Part shown: positions 61,571 through 64,000 of the stretch, piece after piece
Numbering within the stretch: the stretch's first letter is position 1
How the letters are laid out: the number at the start of each line of letters is the position of its first letter
Source: Haloferax sp. Atlit-12N
GTDB lineage: Archaea; Halobacteriota; Halobacteria; Halobacteriales; Haloferacaceae
Length of the DNA: 64,000 nt
Reading direction: 5' to 3'
NCBI RefSeq assembly: GCF_003383095.1
Contig: NZ_PSYW01000002.1
Span: forward strand, 372,001-436,000
Program-made: the position numbers and the translations under genes
Notes under the pieces: generated by a model
The model's input: only the letters and a program-made list of their open reading frames with translations
What the model was told of the DNA's origin: nothing
Databases searched by the model: none

Positions 61571-63141
61571 CGGCTCCCGACACCGACCGCGAGGAGTTCG
61601 TCTCTCTCGTCGGCGACGCGGACGAACCGGTCGTGACGCACCTCGTGGCCGACCTCGACGTGTCCGTGGACCCGCTGGCCGCGTACACGACGCTCGCCGA
61701 CCGCAGCGACTACGGCTTCCTCTTGGAGAGCGCCGAGAAGGTCTCCTCCAGCAACCCGCAAGGCGCGTTCTCCGCGCCCGCGACGGTCGCCGACTCGCAC
61801 GCCCGCTTCTCCTTCGTCGGCTACGACCCCGAAGCGGTCGTGACGGTCGGCCCCGACGGCGTCGACGTGACCGACCTCGGCGGACCCGCCGCGGAGTTCG
61901 TCGGCGCGGGCGACGGCGACGTACTCGACTCCCTGCGCGGCGCGCTCCCCGACCTCCCGCGCGTCAACTTCCCCGAGACGGACCGCCAGACGCTCACCGG
62001 CGGCTTGGTCGGCTTCCTCGCCTACGAGGCCGTCTACGACCTCTGGCTCGACGAGGTCGGCCGCGAGCGCCCCGACACCGACGACCCGGACGCCGAGTTC
62101 GTCCTCACGACCCGGACTCTCTCGTTCGACCACCGCGAGGACGCCGTCCGCCTCGTCTGTACCCCCGTCGTCTCGCCCGACGACGACCCCGGCGAGGTGT
62201 ACGACGACGTCGTCGCTGAGGCCGAACGCGTCGCCGAAAAGCTCCGGGCGGCGGACGACCCCTCGCCCGGCGGCTTCGAGCGAACCGGCGAGGAAGCCGG
62301 CTCCCGCGAGGAGTACGAGGCCGCGGTCAGGAAGACGAAAGAACACGTCCGCGACGGCGACATCTATCAGGGCGTCATCTCGCGCACCCGGAAGCTCCAC
62401 GGACAGGTCGACCCGGTCGGTCTGTACGCCTCGCTGCGCGAGGTGAACCCCTCGCCGTACATGTACCTGCTCCGGCACGGCGACCGGCGCGTCGTCGGCG
62501 CGAGTCCCGAGACGCTCGTCTCAGTCAGGGGCGACCGCGTCGTCGTCAACCCCATCGCGGGCACGTGCCAGCGCGGCTCCGGGCCGGTCGAGGACCGCCG
62601 TCTCGCCGGCGAACTCCTCGCGGACGGAAAGGAGCGCGCAGAGCACACGATGCTCGTCGACCTCGGCCGCAACGACGTGCGCCGGGTCTCGACGCCCGGC
62701 AGCGTCCGCGTCGAGGACTTCATGAGCATCATCAAGTACAGCCACGTCCAGCACATCGAATCGACCGTCTCGGGGACGCTCGACCCCGACTCGGACGCCT
62801 TCGACGCCACGCGCGCGACGTTCCCCGCGGGGACGCTCACCGGCGCGCCGAAGGTCCGCGCGATGGAGATTATCGACGACCTCGAAGACGAGCCTCGCGG
62901 CGTCTACGGCGGCGGTGTCGGCTACTACTCGTGGACCGGCGACGCCGACATGGCTATCGTCATCCGGACCGCGACGGTCGAGTCCGACGGCTCGGAAGAC
63001 ACCATCACCGTCCGTGCGGGAGCCGGCATCGTCGCCGACTCCGACCCGACCGCGGAGTACGAGGAGACGGAACAGAAGATGGGCGGGGTGCTCGACGCCG
63101 TCCGCCGCATCGAGTACGGGACCGAGGAGGTGTCGCAATGA
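61567..63141 (+). CDS. trpE: Anthranilate synthase component I
   Basis: 524 residues from GTG. Chorismate-binding features: DIYQGVISRTRKLHG, RRVVGASPETLVSV, VNPIAGTCQRG, EHTMLVDLGRNDVRRVS, and YSHVQHIESTVSG. A tryptophan-binding LLES motif (FLLESAEK) near the N-terminus indicates feedback inhibition. Starts inside trpF's end and overlaps trpG by four bases. Confidence 0.96.
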   Translation: MTAPDTDREEFVSLVGDADEPVVTHLVADLDVSVDPLAAYTTLADRSDYGFLLESAEKVSSSNPQGAFSAPATVADSHARFSFVGYDPEAVVTVGPDGVDVTDLGGPAAEFVGAGDGDVLDSLRGALPDLPRVNFPETDRQTLTGGLVGFLAYEAVYDLWLDEVGRERPDTDDPDAEFVLTTRTLSFDHREDAVRLVCTPVVSPDDDPGEVYDDVVAEAERVAEKLRAADDPSPGGFERTGEEAGSREEYEAAVRKTKEHVRDGDIYQGVISRTRKLHGQVDPVGLYASLREVNPSPYMYLLRHGDRRVVGASPETLVSVRGDRVVVNPIAGTCQRGSGPVEDRRLAGELLADGKERAEHTMLVDLGRNDVRRVSTPGSVRVEDFMSIIKYSHVQHIESTVSGTLDPDSDAFDATRATFPAGTLTGAPKVRAMEIIDDLEDEPRGVYGGGVGYYSWTGDADMAIVIRTATVESDGSEDTITVRAGAGIVADSDPTAEYEETEQKMGGVLDAVRRIEYGTEEVSQ

Positions 63142-63752
63142 TTCGGCTCGTCGTCGTCGACAACTTCGATTCGTTCACGTACAACCTCGTTGAGTACTTC
63201 TCCGAGCAGACCGTCGAGGGCGAACCGCTCGACATCGAGGTGCGAAAGAACACCGCGTCGCTCGACGAGATACGCGACCTGAACCCCGACGCCATCGTCA
63301 TCTCGCCGGGGCCGGGCCATCCGAAGAACGACCGCGACGTGGGCGTGACGAACGACGTGCTCACGGAGCTTTCGACCGAGATTCCGACCCTCGGCGTCTG
63401 CCTCGGCCTCGAAGCCGCAGTATACGCCTACGGCGGTACTATCGGCCACGCGCCGGAGCCGATTCACGGCAAGGCGTTCCCGGTCGACCACGACGGCGAG
63501 GGCGTCTTCGCCGGCCTCGAAGACGGTTTCCCGGCCGGGCGCTACCACTCGCTCGTCGCCACCGAAGTACCCGACTGCTTCGACGTCTCGGCGACGACCG
63601 ACCACGACGGCGAGGCGCTCGTGATGGGCGTCCGCCACCGCGAGCACCCTATCGAATGCGTCCAGTTCCACCCGGAGAGCGTGCTCACGGGGTCGGGACA
63701 CGGCGTCGTCAGAAACTTCCTCACGTCTGTCGCCGGCTTCGACGTGGCCTGA
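63138..63752 (+). CDS. trpG: Anthranilate synthase component II (glutamine amidotransferase)
   Basis: 204 residues. VVDNFDSFTYNLVEYF, nucleophile Cys in GVCLGLEAAVYAYGG, and the His-Glu pair in VQFHPESVLTG. ATG overlaps the trpE stop (ATGA). Completes the trpDFEG operon. Confidence 0.96.
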   Translation: MIRLVVVDNFDSFTYNLVEYFSEQTVEGEPLDIEVRKNTASLDEIRDLNPDAIVISPGPGHPKNDRDVGVTNDVLTELSTEIPTLGVCLGLEAAVYAYGGTIGHAPEPIHGKAFPVDHDGEGVFAGLEDGFPAGRYHSLVATEVPDCFDVSATTDHDGEALVMGVRHREHPIECVQFHPESVLTGSGHGVVRNFLTSVAGFDVA

Positions 63753-63850
63753 GAGGGTCGGGTTCAGACGCGTCGAGGGACGACTGCTGAATCCGACTCT
63801 GCCGAGCTACCTTCTCTTTTCAGCCGCGGACAGACGGCTCTGCTGCCGCC

Positions 63851-63994
63851 TCAGAGGACGTTGATGCCGAAGAACGAAAGCAGCAGCAGCGCTCCGACGA
63901 TGATGGCGGCGATGGTGACCAGTCGCCACGCGACTTTGAGGAACAGTCGGCCGACGAGGATGACGACGGCGACGGCCACGAGCACCACGAGCAT
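63851..63994 (-). CDS. Small membrane protein (may extend past the window)
   Basis: 47 residues from ATG 63994, two hydrophobic segments (LVVLVAVAVVILVG and TIAAIIVGALLLLSFFG). The frame is still open at the right edge, so the true start could lie outside. Features resemble haloarchaeal two-helix microproteins. No family recognised. Confidence 0.55.
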   Translation of the reverse strand: MLVVLVAVAVVILVGRLFLKVAWRLVTIAAIIVGALLLLSFFGINVL

Positions 63995-64000
63995 CTGACC

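Overview
The window is a gene-dense piece of a haloarchaeal chromosome, most likely Haloferax and close to H. volcanii. It has very high GC, strongly acidic proteins, and many leaderless genes with a TTTATG/TTTAA-like box about 27 bases before the start codon. It also carries an elongator tRNA-Met gene with a 75-nt archaeal intron, F420 and TrpDFEG genes of archaeal type, and a JAMM protease whose catalytic residues fall at E31, H88, H90 and D101, the numbering I recall for H. volcanii JAMM1. No CRISPR array, rRNA operon, prophage or intact insertion sequence was found.

Layout. 1-7.7 kb: end of a CNNM/CBS membrane protein, intron-containing tRNA-Met, several haloarchaeal proteins of unknown function, a VTT membrane protein, phosphoglycerate mutase gpmI and an ArsR-like regulator. 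7.9-14.8 kb: gatD with a GNAT enzyme, a degenerate histidine kinase, carA divergent from an Lrp regulator across a palindrome, then an idi-like Nudix protein overlapping the JAMM desampylase, and an SDR. 15-24.4 kb: kynureninase divergent from an HSL-type hydrolase, an AIR-synthase-like protein, a second hydrolase, an APC transporter fused to Usp domains and coupled to a free Usp, and a YeiH exporter coupled to a microprotein. 24.6-27.8 kb: the conserved adk-DUF106-cmk-cbf5 block. 28.3-31.7 kb: tRNA-Pro, small membrane microproteins, a zinc-finger protein, an HPP protein, a GNAT enzyme and asd.

31.9-35.5 kb: biotin carboxylase/BCCP (pccA) followed by its biotin ligase birA. The carboxyltransferase pccB and a small third subunit (pccX-like) lie 12 kb further on, at 45.8-47.6 kb. 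35.6-40.9 kb: an amidohydrolase, two tandem HD phosphohydrolases, and an AT-rich islet with a small secreted protein. 41-44.6 kb: a tightly overlapping cofD / Dus-like barrel / CitG-like / DUF447 operon, then rps17e and a glycerophosphodiesterase. 47.8-53 kb: two tandem NSS transporters, an SDR and a quinone reductase. 53.2-59.2 kb: sucCD, a chemotaxis transducer with a CBS protein, and DUF2062. 59.4-63.8 kb: two tandem tRNA-Val genes and the trpDFEG operon.

Most of this is core metabolism. The most unusual spots are an array of hairpins inserted in frame inside birA, an IDI-like protein lacking the catalytic cysteine, near-identical tracts shared by the tandem HD genes, tRNA-derived fragments next to tRNA-Val and tRNA-Pro, and the conserved cofD-linked operon of uncertain purpose.
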